DNA from: Erigeron canadensis
Lineage: Eukaryota; Streptophyta; Magnoliopsida; Asterales; Asteraceae
Assembly: GCF_010389155.1 (NCBI RefSeq)
Contig: NC_057761.1
Span: 54,434,587-54,498,586, forward strand
DNA length: 64,000 bases
Direction of reading: 5' to 3'
Shown: positions 47,108-56,563 of the stretch, piece by piece
How positions within the stretch are numbered: the first letter of the stretch is position 1
Layout: the number at the start of each line of letters is the position of its first letter
Notes under the pieces: model-generated
The model's input: only the letters and a program-made list of their open reading frames with translations
Databases searched by the model: none
Told to the model about the DNA's origin: nothing
Program-made: the position numbers and the translations under genes

Positions 47108-49091
47108 GGGCGGTGCTTATAGATAGTCTTCCCGAGCGTCTTCAAGCCACAAGGACGCAGACGACAATAAGCAATGATCGCCCGAAGTCCTGCGTCCTCA
47201 AACTTGTTCTTACGGAAGAAGATGGGGGACGCTCCAACGTGGGACCCATTAACGGTACACTGCAATAAAAAAAACGAAATTATGTTTGTTTTCAAATGAA
47301 ACGGCTAGTTTCCTCCAAACCTCCAAAGCGATTTAAAGTCCTCTTTTTCTTAAAAAAAGACTTTGTGCTCTTCTTCTTTCTTTACATCAATCGAAAACCT
47401 TTAAACCATCACCCAAAATCAAACCATACAACCAAACCATGCCTAAAAAAAACACCCAAAATCAACAAAAAAACAAGAATGTTGCCGATGACATGCTTCA
47501 AAATCTTCTTGACTTTCCTCCACCACCCTCACCGCCAACGTCGAGCTCGAACCCACAAGGTCAATCTTCCAACTCCCAAATCCCACTCAGCTTCGGTTCA
47601 CCATCGTCGATGTCGTATAATGTCAACCCGTATTCTACTTCGTTTTACAATAATCTTGGGTACAACCCGATTGAGGGTATAAATAGTGCCAACAATCTTT
47701 TATTATTGCAACAATGGCAAGCTGCTCAAATGTTGCAACACGCAGCAGCCGCGACAACACCACCACCACCACTACTACAACATCAACTGATTCCCGTTGA
47801 CGACAAAGTGGAACATGAAAGAGCGGAAACTAGTGTCACTTCTGCCACTCATGTAGAAGAGGAAATCGCGAAACCGTCAAAGCGGTTGACGAAAAAAGGC
47901 GAGGAGGTGGCAGAAAAGAAGAAGTGGAGCGAAAACGAATGTGTGATATTGACTAGGAGTTGGGTGCATGCTACCGAGGATGCCATCAAAGGGAATGGGC
48001 AAACAGAAAACGTGTTTTGGACAACAATTGAGAGATTGTTTAACACCGCAACAAAAGAAGGTTACCGTAACATAAGTCAACTTCATGGCAAATGGAACAA
48101 AATCAAAGCCGGTTGTAAGAATTTCGGGGTCGTGTTTAAAAGGTTTAGTGACGAAGGACGTCAAAGCGGGGCGTACGAGAAGCATATTTATGATGTCGTC
48201 CATGAACAATACAAGCGGGAGTATGGGCCGAGTAGATTTGCGTTTGAGAAGTGTTGGGAAATCCTAAAAGGTTTTCCAACATTTTGGAATGACCACGGGA
48301 CACAAAAGCAAGCGGCGTGGGTGGATTTGGGTGACGACGATGAGCCGGGGACACAAAACCCGGCTGTTGACGACTTGTTTGGAGATGACCCCATTAAGAG
48401 ACCATTGGCGCGTAATGTTAGCGGAAAGTTATCCCAAAGTTCTGATGCAGGTTCTAGTAGATCATCCACCAGGTCAGAGGCGCTACTGAAGCTCGACGAG
48501 ATGCTCAAGTTACAGAGGGATGCGCTACAGAAATCAGAGGAAGATCGAAAGAAGTTTGAAGAGGATCGGACGGCAAGGAAAGCTTTTCGTCGCAGGAAGG
48601 AAGTTATGGATGCGTTTAACTTTCTTCAGAACCCGGTGCCCACAGATATGCCTAGGAGGCAGTTGAAACCGCTTCTTAATTATCATAAGTCTTTGATGGA
48701 TGAGTATGGGATGAGTTTCTAGAGATGGGTGGCAATGACGACGAGAACGAGAGCGACGAGTAGTTCTTATGTTATTGTGTTGTTGTTGTTATGTTTTAAA
48801 ATAAATTGTCGTTGTGAACAATCGTTACGTTTTTAATCCTTGTTGTAACTTTTTTTAATTAAGTGTGGTGTGGTTTAATAATAAAATGTGTTTTTTCAAT
48901 TAATTAAGTGTGTTTTAATGTTAAATATATATAAAGTTATAAAAAATCTTAAAAGAATTGATAATGTGGTGAAGAAGTTCTGAAGAAGTTGTCCTTATAG
49001 ACAGTGAGTGTCCTGAGGAGAGTCCTGAGAAATGTGATGCTGACGTGGCAGGCAAGAAGTCCTAAGGACGGTCTGCCTATAAGCACAGGCC
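47108..49091 (+). mobile_element. PIF/Harbinger element carrying only the Myb-like gene
   Basis: The inverted ends share 'GTGCTTATAG' (GGGCGGTGCTTATAGATAG against reversed GGCCTGTGCTTATAGGCAG). A TTA target duplication flanks it (47105-47107 and 49092-49094). The paralogue at about 57027-57045 reads 'atccatgttagaatcaattgta' without the element, matching 'atccttgtta' plus 'ttagaatcaattgta' here. It is 1984 bp, almost filled by one intact gene (47439-48722). No transposase is encoded, so movement would need one supplied in trans. Confidence 0.9.
47439..48722 (+). CDS. Harbinger Myb/SANT-like partner protein (ORF2 type)
   Basis: This is an intact single-exon gene of 427 residues. Residues 1-160 are low-complexity (Asn/Gln/Ser/Pro rich, an Ala run, and a basic KRLTKKGEEVAEKKK stretch). 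A Myb/SANT-like DNA-binding region follows (about 160-230), with conserved Trp in 'KKWSENECVILTRSWVHATE', 'FWTTIERLF' and 'SQLHGKWNKIK'. Next is the family's second helical block, 'YDVVHEQYKREYG…FAFEKCWEILKGFPTFW' (251-283), and a charged coiled-coil C-terminus (about 345-400). In PIF/Harbinger and Ping/mPing-type systems this protein binds subterminal DNA and helps the separate transposase enter the nucleus and cut. The length is normal for the family. The start at 47439 is the first ATG before the low-complexity head. The coding region is undamaged although no transposase accompanies it. Confidence 0.9.
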   Translation: MPKKNTQNQQKNKNVADDMLQNLLDFPPPPSPPTSSSNPQGQSSNSQIPLSFGSPSSMSYNVNPYSTSFYNNLGYNPIEGINSANNLLLLQQWQAAQMLQHAAAATTPPPPLLQHQLIPVDDKVEHERAETSVTSATHVEEEIAKPSKRLTKKGEEVAEKKKWSENECVILTRSWVHATEDAIKGNGQTENVFWTTIERLFNTATKEGYRNISQLHGKWNKIKAGCKNFGVVFKRFSDEGRQSGAYEKHIYDVVHEQYKREYGPSRFAFEKCWEILKGFPTFWNDHGTQKQAAWVDLGDDDEPGTQNPAVDDLFGDDPIKRPLARNVSGKLSQSSDAGSSRSSTRSEALLKLDEMLKLQRDALQKSEEDRKKFEEDRTARKAFRRRKEVMDAFNFLQNPVPTDMPRRQLKPLLNYHKSLMDEYGMSF

Positions 49092-49518
49092 TTAGAATCA
49101 ATTGTATGTATAAAGTTTTAGTATTTATATAAAAATAGTTATTTTCAAATGAAATTAGTATTGTTGAACTCATCATTTTATTTATTTTTTTGGTTAAAAA
49201 GGATACCCTATTAATGTGTACATATGTGAGAAAATTATAGGCAATTTAGTAGAATGCCAATTTGACTTTTACAAAACTCATGCACCAAGTACAAAACTCA
49301 AAACCAAACGTAACATACCACTTTAAGACCTAATATAGACAATCAAGTGACTAGAAAAACATTAAGTACTCATTAAATTATTAACATATCATAATCGTAG
49401 TGTTATAATGGACTCATTAAGAAGTTGTTTACAAGCTACATTATTATCATAAATGCTTTAAAGTAAAAAGTTCGCTGGCCTTAAAAAAAAACGATGCTTA
49501 ATATATTTTGTATAGAAA
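49092..49518. other. Duplicated intergenic DNA
   Basis: This aligns with about 57030-57275 with small differences. No gene was found. Confidence 0.6.
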
Positions 49519-49772
49519 TTACAAACATATTACCCGCACAATGTGGCGGCGAGTCAGACGATTACGGTGATGGCAACATCTATTGGTGTAGGTAAAAGTA
49601 TTTGATTTAAATGGGTTAATAGAGATATTTTCTAATATAATGGATTAATGGTGTAATTCAATATTAAGGGTTGATGGTGGTTTAATTCATTAAGGATATT
49701 TTGGTCAATTCACATGTTTTATTTATGTAAACTTTCAACATAGGGGTTATAATTTTTATATAGTAGTTTAGA
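49519..49772 (-). mobile_element. Helitron-like insertion (minus orientation)
   Basis: The paralogue at about 57270-57285 lacks this block. Read on the minus strand it starts TCTAAACTACTATATAAAA, a Helitron-like 5' end, and ends with a hairpin CCGC…GCGG (about 49534-49552) plus a short AT-rich spacer. The CTRR end is not intact. It is about 250 bp, the same size class as the element at 1400-1659. Confidence 0.5.
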
Positions 49773-50500
49773 AATATAAATATGGAATAGAATTAGGATA
49801 ATATACTTTAGTAATTCCCAATAAAACACAATTGGCATTATTTTAATCGGTTGGTTATTTGGGGTCCAAGAAGGTGCAAAGTGCGTATTGGTCTATTGCC
49901 TATTGGCAGTCCTATACACTTGGAACTCCGAATTGTTTTATACATATTTATATCGTTTGTTTTGAACGATCATTCAATCATGTTAAATCATCGTTGACGA
50001 TAAAAGTTATTGTTTATCTATTTTTAACCTAAGCTAAATTTATTCCCGTATCAAATATACGAGTTATTTATGACATTTTCAAGTTAAGATAAATAATTAA
50101 ATAGGTAAATTTAAATATAAAAAATATAGGTAAAATCAAATTAAAAAGATATAATTTTAAAACTTTAAACACATATATTGTATTTCGTCTTTTATAATAC
50201 TTTTTTGCATATAGTATATGTTTTTATTTTTTATTTGATATTTGTTACTTAGGACCATCTTAAGACACATTTCGATATAACTCAGGTTTCGCAGTACGCT
50301 GTTCGTACTTAAATTTAAAAACTAGATATATAGATGGAAGAATAATTTTTGTGAGACATGATCGAAATAAATGATAAATTAAGTTTGAGATCTAAATAAA
50401 TAAAAGTCGTTACAAAAGAACTATCAACTTTAAAATTATTTAAAAATCATTTACTGTTAACTTAGTTATAGATTTTAATATTGTATACACATAAGGTAGA
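49773..50500. other. Duplicated intergenic DNA, then AT-rich DNA
   Basis: 49773-50010 aligns with 57280-57510. Beyond it I see no feature until the Helitron begins. Confidence 0.5.
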
Positions 50501-50552
50501 TTTTAATCCTCCGTCCTTATTAATTCTCTAATTTTTAAATATTAATATAAAT

Positions 50553-50865
50553 TAATTTACACTTTTTGGTTTTCCATCACCAAATTACACTTTAACCCCA
50601 ATCTAAAACAATTAATATACACTTTTTGGTTTTCCATCACCAATTTATACTTTAACCCAATTTAAAAATAATTAACTTATACTTTTTGATTTTCCATCAC
50701 CAATTTACACTTTAACCCAATTCAAAAATAATTAATTATACTTTTTGATTTTCCATCACCAATTTACACTTAAAAAAAATTAATTTACACTTTTTGGTTT
50801 TCCATCACCAATTTACAATTTCACCAATTTAAAAATAATTAATTTACACTTTTTGGTTTTGTTGG
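50553..50865 (+). repeat. Tandem repeat, about 60-bp unit, five to six copies
   Basis: Units contain 'ttaatttacactttttggtt' followed by 'ttccatcacc', 'aatttacactttaaccca' and 'atttaaaaata', with decay from unit to unit. Single copies of the same unit occur in the neighbouring Helitrons at about 54905-54945 and 55573-55615, which links them as one family. Confidence 0.88.
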
Positions 50866-51100
50866 TAATCTATAATATAACTCACGTACGACAACAAAAA
50901 AGAAGAAGCTACGATAAACTATAATAGTTTTTTTTCTTTTTATATACTTTGCACATAATTAATCATTATTATTATTTTTTAACATTGAATTCTTATGTTA
51001 TTGTTATTATTATTTCTTTTAATTTAGTTTGAGGTTCGCTATGGTTTTTTCTTCAACAACAAAAAATATGACCACTTTAGTTCATCTTGAAGATCTTAAG

Positions 51101-53004
51101 TGTAACATCCTAGTATTTTAAGTTAATAGAAAATGACCCCTTTTCGTAGTTTTGACATTAAATTAATTTCCTACTATTTTGTTTTGAGTTAAGGGGTTAA
51201 TTTAGTTGGAACTTTAATGGCTAGCGGGTAATTTACCCACAAAATACAAAGTAGGACGTGGCTAGCAGGGAGAAAAGCCAGCCACTTTGTTGATGATTCA
51301 TGTTTTCCCACTGAAACTCTTTTCTCTTTTAACTACTTCCCCTTCTCAAAATCCTTCAAATCCATGCAATTGAAGCTTCAAAACTAAAAGTAAAGAATTG
51401 TAATCCTGAAGCAATAACAATAATCATCTCCAATTGAATTAAAAATTGAAGTTTGGGGCTTTCTTGAAGGTGGTGGTGGCCGAAATATTAAGGAAGAAAA
51501 GGGGGAAGAATCTCAATTTGATAACCCTAATTCTTTGTCTCTCATTCTTGAGGTATTGATTTCATAACCCTAGTTTTATTTGTTATTGAAATTTAGGGTT
51601 CTTAACCTTAGAATTTGGGGGTTTTTGTTAATTGAAATTTCCAAGAAGAACCCTAATATTTTGAATTAGGAATTTGTTAGTTTGATTTAAAGAGTTGGTG
51701 ATAATGGAAAATCCCCCATAATAAGAAATTAATATTTGGTGGTACTTGGCTAGAAATCATGAAATAAAGTTCTATCATGAAAAATTTAGAGTTTGTTGGA
51801 AAAGTGTTTAGTAGCCAAACACCATAATCTTAGAGTTGTTGAATGCAACTAGATGTTTAAAAGTAGTTGAGTCATGGAACTCATAGATGATATGTGCTTA
51901 TTCTTGTATAGGTGTTGAAGAATAAATTGTTGAACTTGTAGCCTTATTGTGTCAAGTAGCCAAGTTTGAGGTGAGTGTATATGCATATAATCATGTTCTT
52001 GTTACTAGAGGTCATAGGTGGGTAAATTCCTATGACCCATTTGATAGTTGTTTGTTAGAACTAGTAGGTGGGTAAATTCCTACTAGTCAATTTGTTTGTA
52101 AGAGCTAGTAAGTGGGTAAATTCCTACTAGCCAAATTCTCCATGGCCATGTTGAAAATGAATGTATGTTGTTTGAATTGCATGAAAAGGCTAGCTTGCTA
52201 GGCTTATATGGTGCTTGATGCAAATAGTTGAAAAGACATGATTATGATTATATGTGTATGCATTCACTAAGCGTTGCTTATGTTTTAATTGTTTAACTCT
52301 CTTATAGGAGTTGGTAGTAGCAAAGGTAAAGAAACGATCGAGTGAAGTTAGATATGGAAGCTCTTGCCATTTGGAAGATTGGCATTTTGGATAATTTGGG
52401 TAGATGATCCCTTTGGTACCCATTGGCTTTTGATACATGTTCCTTGGTCAAATTATTTTGGATGAACTTCTGAAAAGTTGTAGTTGTGTTGGAAACGTTA
52501 GTAATGGTAGAATTTGTAACTAACTTGATAATCACCCAAGTAGGGTTATCGACCCGCTTGTGGAATTTTGTAGTCAAAAGTTTTGTAAAAAGGAATGATT
52601 TCAATGTATGAGTGATCTATATGCTTTAAATGTCATGTTTTGGTATATTGGAAATGTTGAAGTTGAAATGGTGTTTTGGTGTTAACAAAAAGAGTCAAGT
52701 GCAGGAAACCTGATTTTTTAACAAAAGTTTACTGCAGGTAGCTCCATTGCGCTGTAGTGGGAGCCTGTCCTAGCTCACTGCGCCGCAGTGGGCTTTTGGT
52801 TAACTGCTGCCGAGGAAATTCACTGCGCCGCAGTGGGTGTGTGGTGCCTCACTGCGCCGCAGTGAGCCTTCTTCCTTTTTCTGCCGAAATTTTCCACTGC
52901 GCCGCAGTGGAGGTGTTTTGTCTCACTGCGCTGCAGTGGGCACAAAAAAAAATAAAAAATAAAAAATTTATTCGATTTTGTTTAAAAAGGTTTGGGTTCT
53001 TACA
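51101..53004 (+). mobile_element. Solo LTR of an LTR retrotransposon (1.9 kb)
   Basis: The LTR starts TGTAACATCC and ends GGGTTCTTACA, so it is bordered by TG…CA. An exact 5-bp target duplication, TTAAG, lies on each side (51096-51100 and 53005-53009). No internal retroviral genes or second LTR are present, so the internal part was lost by LTR-LTR recombination. It contains three 'gtgggtaaattcctact'-type repeats (about 52017-52135) and the palindrome array at 52744-52938. The superfamily (Gypsy or Copia) cannot be told from the LTR alone. Confidence 0.92.
52744..52938. repeat. Array of six 15-bp GC-rich palindromes inside the LTR
   Basis: CACTGCGCCGCAGTG occurs exactly at 52776-52790, 52821-52835, 52850-52864 and 52895-52909. 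Variants lie at about 52744-52760 (two or more changes) and 52924-52938 (one change). Each is a perfect or near-perfect inverted repeat around one central base. They stand out sharply from the AT-rich LTR. Confidence 0.95.
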
Positions 53005-54307
53005 TTAAGCCAACACATGTTAACCATCATTTACGACTCCGTGTTGTGCATGTATAGACTACTTCAGAGTGAAACAACCCGAAGAAAATCAAAACGTTCG
53101 AGATGGTCTTTGTTGATGAATTGGTATGTATTTTTCAAATTATATAGTTTACACTTTTAGAATATAAGAAACTGCAGATTTTTTATTTAACTAAAGTTGG
53201 AAAAAAAAGGGTAAACTGTAATCAATATTTATATGGAGTTAATTTCCGTATGTTTCTTCTTTAGTTTTCGTATTGATTAAGTTTTGATATATGACTTAAC
53301 TAATCTAAATATTATATATTAAATTTTGTATTTGTAACATATATTAACTCTTATGATTTACGATTATATTTTTTGCTAACCTTTTAGATATAAAGTTTAA
53401 ATTTGCTATGAGTAGGTTTCTGATTACTTTAATATATTGACTTTGATTATTTTGATATCGTTTTGAAAGTAGCTCATTAATGGTGTATACTTAAGATTTA
53501 CGATTATATCTTTCTGTAAAAAGTCGAATTTTGCTATGAATAAGATTATGATTATTTTAAATTATCGACTATGATTATTTTAATTAATGGTGTAAATTTT
53601 TAGCCGTTGTTATTCTATCATGGGAAAATGCTACATATTGAGATGGTGTTGAATGTTTTAGTATGATTATTTAGCATGGTGGAACAATTCATCATTTTAG
53701 TTTGTGTATGACAGATATACTTCGGATCTTATGAAAAACATGATATCAATAACACATTTAGATAAAAGCCTTTGATCCACGTTATGTTTAGGATTTAGCA
53801 CAATAGGAGATGGCTTTGCAAGGTTTTTGGCTCGACTCCTTATTTTTATCAACAATTTGTTTCCCTATATTTCTTGCATTAGCCGATAAAATCATTTGAT
53901 TGACATCTGGAATGTCCATTGTTTGGTTCCTTTTTTATCCTGAATAATTTTTCTGGATCTGTATGCAAAGATGTTTATTCGATTCTTATGGTTAATTTGT
54001 TTGGGGTATATTTTTTAAAATTGGATAAAATACATAGGAACACACTAACAGAATTTACCAGTTTATTTCATTTTTTTTGTTGCTATTTGCAGGGCAATAT
54101 CATACAGTACATGGCTCGATCAATGGTAAATGGACGGAAAATTTTAGGAGTATTTTGACCGATAGAGTGGCTATTCAGCTAACAAAATTCCAAGTTGATT
54201 TCGGTATATCTATTTAATATATTTGAATTCTAATTTTTTAGCTTTGATTAATATATTCTGAGACTACCCGTCTATTGGACGGACCTGAACACTAGTATAG
54301 TTATATA

Positions 54308-55271
54308 CTAGATTTTAGACCCGTGTCCAACATTGGACATGGGGTTTACGATATTATCAATATTAGATCTACATACATTCAATTCATAAAAGCTTATAAT
54401 TTTGAAGATATACGGTTTCAATTGTTATACTTTGCAAGTTGTAGTACAATAATTACAGGTTTGTCACTCTCATTATTAGCTGAGACATATTGATGAAATC
54501 GTTTTGCCGTAGTCATTCTACAAGGCACATGCTACAATAATTTCTCTATTATATAATTTTTTTGAAACCAGTTTATATTGTGATATTATTATGAAAAATA
54601 ATTAAGAATTAAAATATAAACATACTTGTGATCCTATACTTGAAATTCAAGTATATGTATTTGATCATGATGTAGACCCATAACACGAATAGGTTTATTT
54701 TCAATCACCTGTCCTATGATCATTAGATAACAATTAGGATTGTTATAATGTTTTTTATAACAATTAGGACTCTTGATTTGAGTGACAATTGTAACTTTAA
54801 AAAATTAAATATAAATACCTTTTGTAACTTTTTTTAAACAAGTTTTTAAAATCTCAAGTTAATGGTTAAAAATAAATAAAAATAAACTATTCAGAGCTAA
54901 AAAGTGTAAATTATTGATGGAAAACAAAAAAGTCTAAATTAATGATATTTTTTCTATAAATTAATATAAATACTAATATAATAATATATGTGGATAATTA
55001 TTATTAAGATATTTAATTTATAGTTAATGACATAAGAGAAAATCAATTTGATAAAATTGAGCGATTTGATGAGTTAATAAGTCATTAATCCAACTCTCTT
55101 ATAGTATATATAAAGATTTGGATAATGATTATTAAGATTATTAATTTGTAGTTAATCTAAATGATGACATAAACGAAAATTAAATTGATGAAATTGAGCG
55201 ATTTGATTGATTAATAAGTCATTAGTTCAACTGTTTTATAATATATATTAATATTAATATTAAGATTAAGA
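54308..55271 (-). mobile_element. Helitron, minus orientation
   Basis: On the minus strand the 3' end is hairpin GTCCA-ATGT-TGGAC, then 'acgggtctaaaat', then CTAG (54308-54311), followed by T. The 5' end is about 55271 (TCTTAATCTTAATATTAATA…TTATAAAACAG). It is similar in inverted orientation to 55338-56563. It is about 960 bp with no coding capacity. Only 12 bp separate its 3' end from that of the RPA Helitron. Confidence 0.75.
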
Positions 55272-55337
55272 TTAGAGCAACCGTGCGGTCAAATATTGGA
55301 AAACAATAAGTTGGATACTTAAGCTAATCCTCAACCA

Positions 55338-55338
55338 T

Positions 55339-55406
<68 letters not shown>

Positions 55407-56563
55407 GACAGTTGAACTAATGACTTATTAACCAATCAAATAGCTCAATTTCATCAAATTGACTCTCGCTTATGTCATCATTTAGATTAACTATAAATTA
55501 AAAATACTAATAATCATTATCCAAATATATTATTATATTAGTATCTATATTAAATTGTAGAAAAAGTCTCATTAATTTACACTTTTTTGTTTTCCATCAA
55601 TTTACACTTTTTAACCATGAATACTTAATTTATATTTATTTTTAGCCATAACTTGAGAGAATTTTTTAAAATTTACAATTATTTAATTAATTAAACAAGT
55701 TTCAACGTATGAAATATTGTTTACAAAATTTTTTTCAAACCTAATTACTTATTAGCAAATATTTGATTAGATTTTTATAAATTATAAATATTAATATTAA
55801 CTTTAATATTTAATATAAACACAATTTGAACTCTGGATACATATCTCAAACATAATAACAGATGACGATATACAACATCCTTATTCTAAATACAATAGGA
55901 ATCACAGAACATGGGACGATCACAGAAGAAATCACAATTTACAAGAGAAGGTTACTTGAATAGTAAATCCAAATCAATATGAACTACATTCAAGATTCAT
56001 TCTATCTCTCAATAAAAAAGGTACATACTTTTCTCCTTTTTTATATATTAGTTTTGCGTATTAATGCTTGAAGTTACAATTGTCATTCAAATCAAGAGTC
56101 CTAACTGTTATCAAAGAATATGAAAACAATCATAATTGTTATCTAATTATCATAAGACAGGTGATTGAAAATAAACCTATGCGTGTTATGAATTCGCATC
56201 ATGATCAAGTATATATACTTGAATGTCAAGTACAAGATCACAAGTATGTTTATATTTTCATTCTTAACTATCTTTCATAATAATATCACATTATAAGTAC
56301 AACTGGTTTCAAAAACTTCTATTAAAGAGAAATTATAATAGCATTTGCCTTGTGGAATGACTACGACAAACAATTCCATCAATATGTCTCAGCTAATTAT
56401 GACAGTAATGAATCTGTGATTATTGAACTACAACTTGCAAAGTATAACACTTAGAACCGTATATCTTCAAAATTATAAGCTTTTATAACTTAAATGTATG
56501 AAGATCCAATATTGATAATATCGTAAACCTATGTCCAGTGTTGGACACGGATCTAAAATCTAG
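55338..56563 (+). mobile_element. Helitron, plus orientation, with expanded (TA)n at its 5' end
   Basis: It begins TC at 55338 after A, with (TA)n then TTATAAGACAG. It ends with hairpin GTCCA-GTGT-TGGAC, 'acggatctaaaat' and CTAG (56560-56563), followed by T. The paralogue at about 45968-45975 gives the uninterrupted flank. It is 1226 bp. With 54308-55271 it makes a large imperfect palindrome around a 66-bp ancestral spacer. Confidence 0.8.
55340..55401. repeat. (TA)n microsatellite, about 30 units
   Basis: An uninterrupted TA run at the 5' end of the plus Helitron. It is the longest in the window. Confidence 0.98.

Larger units (their letters stand above)
45900..50010 (+). repeat. Segmental duplication copy A (paralogue of 55.27-57.5 kb)
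   Basis: Collinear blocks match 55272-55337 and 56564-57500. Copy A has gained a hAT (46401-47066), a Harbinger element (47108-49091) and a Helitron-like insert (about 49519-49772). Copy B has gained a Helitron (55338-56563) and a different segment at about 56845-57000. The shared sites prove the insertion borders. Confidence 0.82.
51041..53123 (+). pseudogene. RPA1-like (replication protein A) N-terminal exon, interrupted
   Basis: 51041-51100 reads in frame to '…TTLVHLEDLK'. After the solo LTR and one copy of its 5-bp duplication, 53010-53123 continues in the same frame with 'PTHVNHHLRLRVVHV', a stop (expected Trp), another stop (expected Trp) and 'IKTFEMVFVDEL', ending at a GT donor (GTATGT). 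This is the start of the first OB-fold of RPA1-like proteins commonly found in plant Helitrons. The match is from known family motifs. Two Trp-to-stop changes and the LTR make it non-functional. Downstream exons are not convincingly visible. Confidence 0.75.
50505..54295 (+). mobile_element. Helitron carrying an RPA1-like fragment, split by a solo LTR
   Basis: The 3' end is clear: hairpin CCGTC-TATT-GGACGG (about 54268-54283), a short spacer, and CTAG at 54292-54295, followed by T. The interior starts with a 60-bp tandem array, then an RPA1-like exon (51041-53123) interrupted by a 1.9-kb solo LTR. Plant Helitrons often carry RPA1-like genes. The 5' end is not fixed; about 50.5 kb is a guess from similarity to 39.07 kb. 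Without the LTR the element would be about 1.9 kb. No Rep/helicase gene is present. Confidence 0.65.

Noticed and set aside
47296..47682. 128-codon frame overlapping the Myb/SANT-like gene
   Set aside because: Shadow frame of the real gene; basic low-complexity composition.
52744..52938. CRISPR-like array
   Set aside because: The repeats are only 15 bp, the spacers vary widely, the setting is a plant LTR, and no cas genes exist.
53919..54158. 79-codon frame near the Helitron 3' end as another RPA exon
   Set aside because: Neither this frame nor its neighbours shows a convincing RPA OB-fold motif. Left as non-coding Helitron interior.
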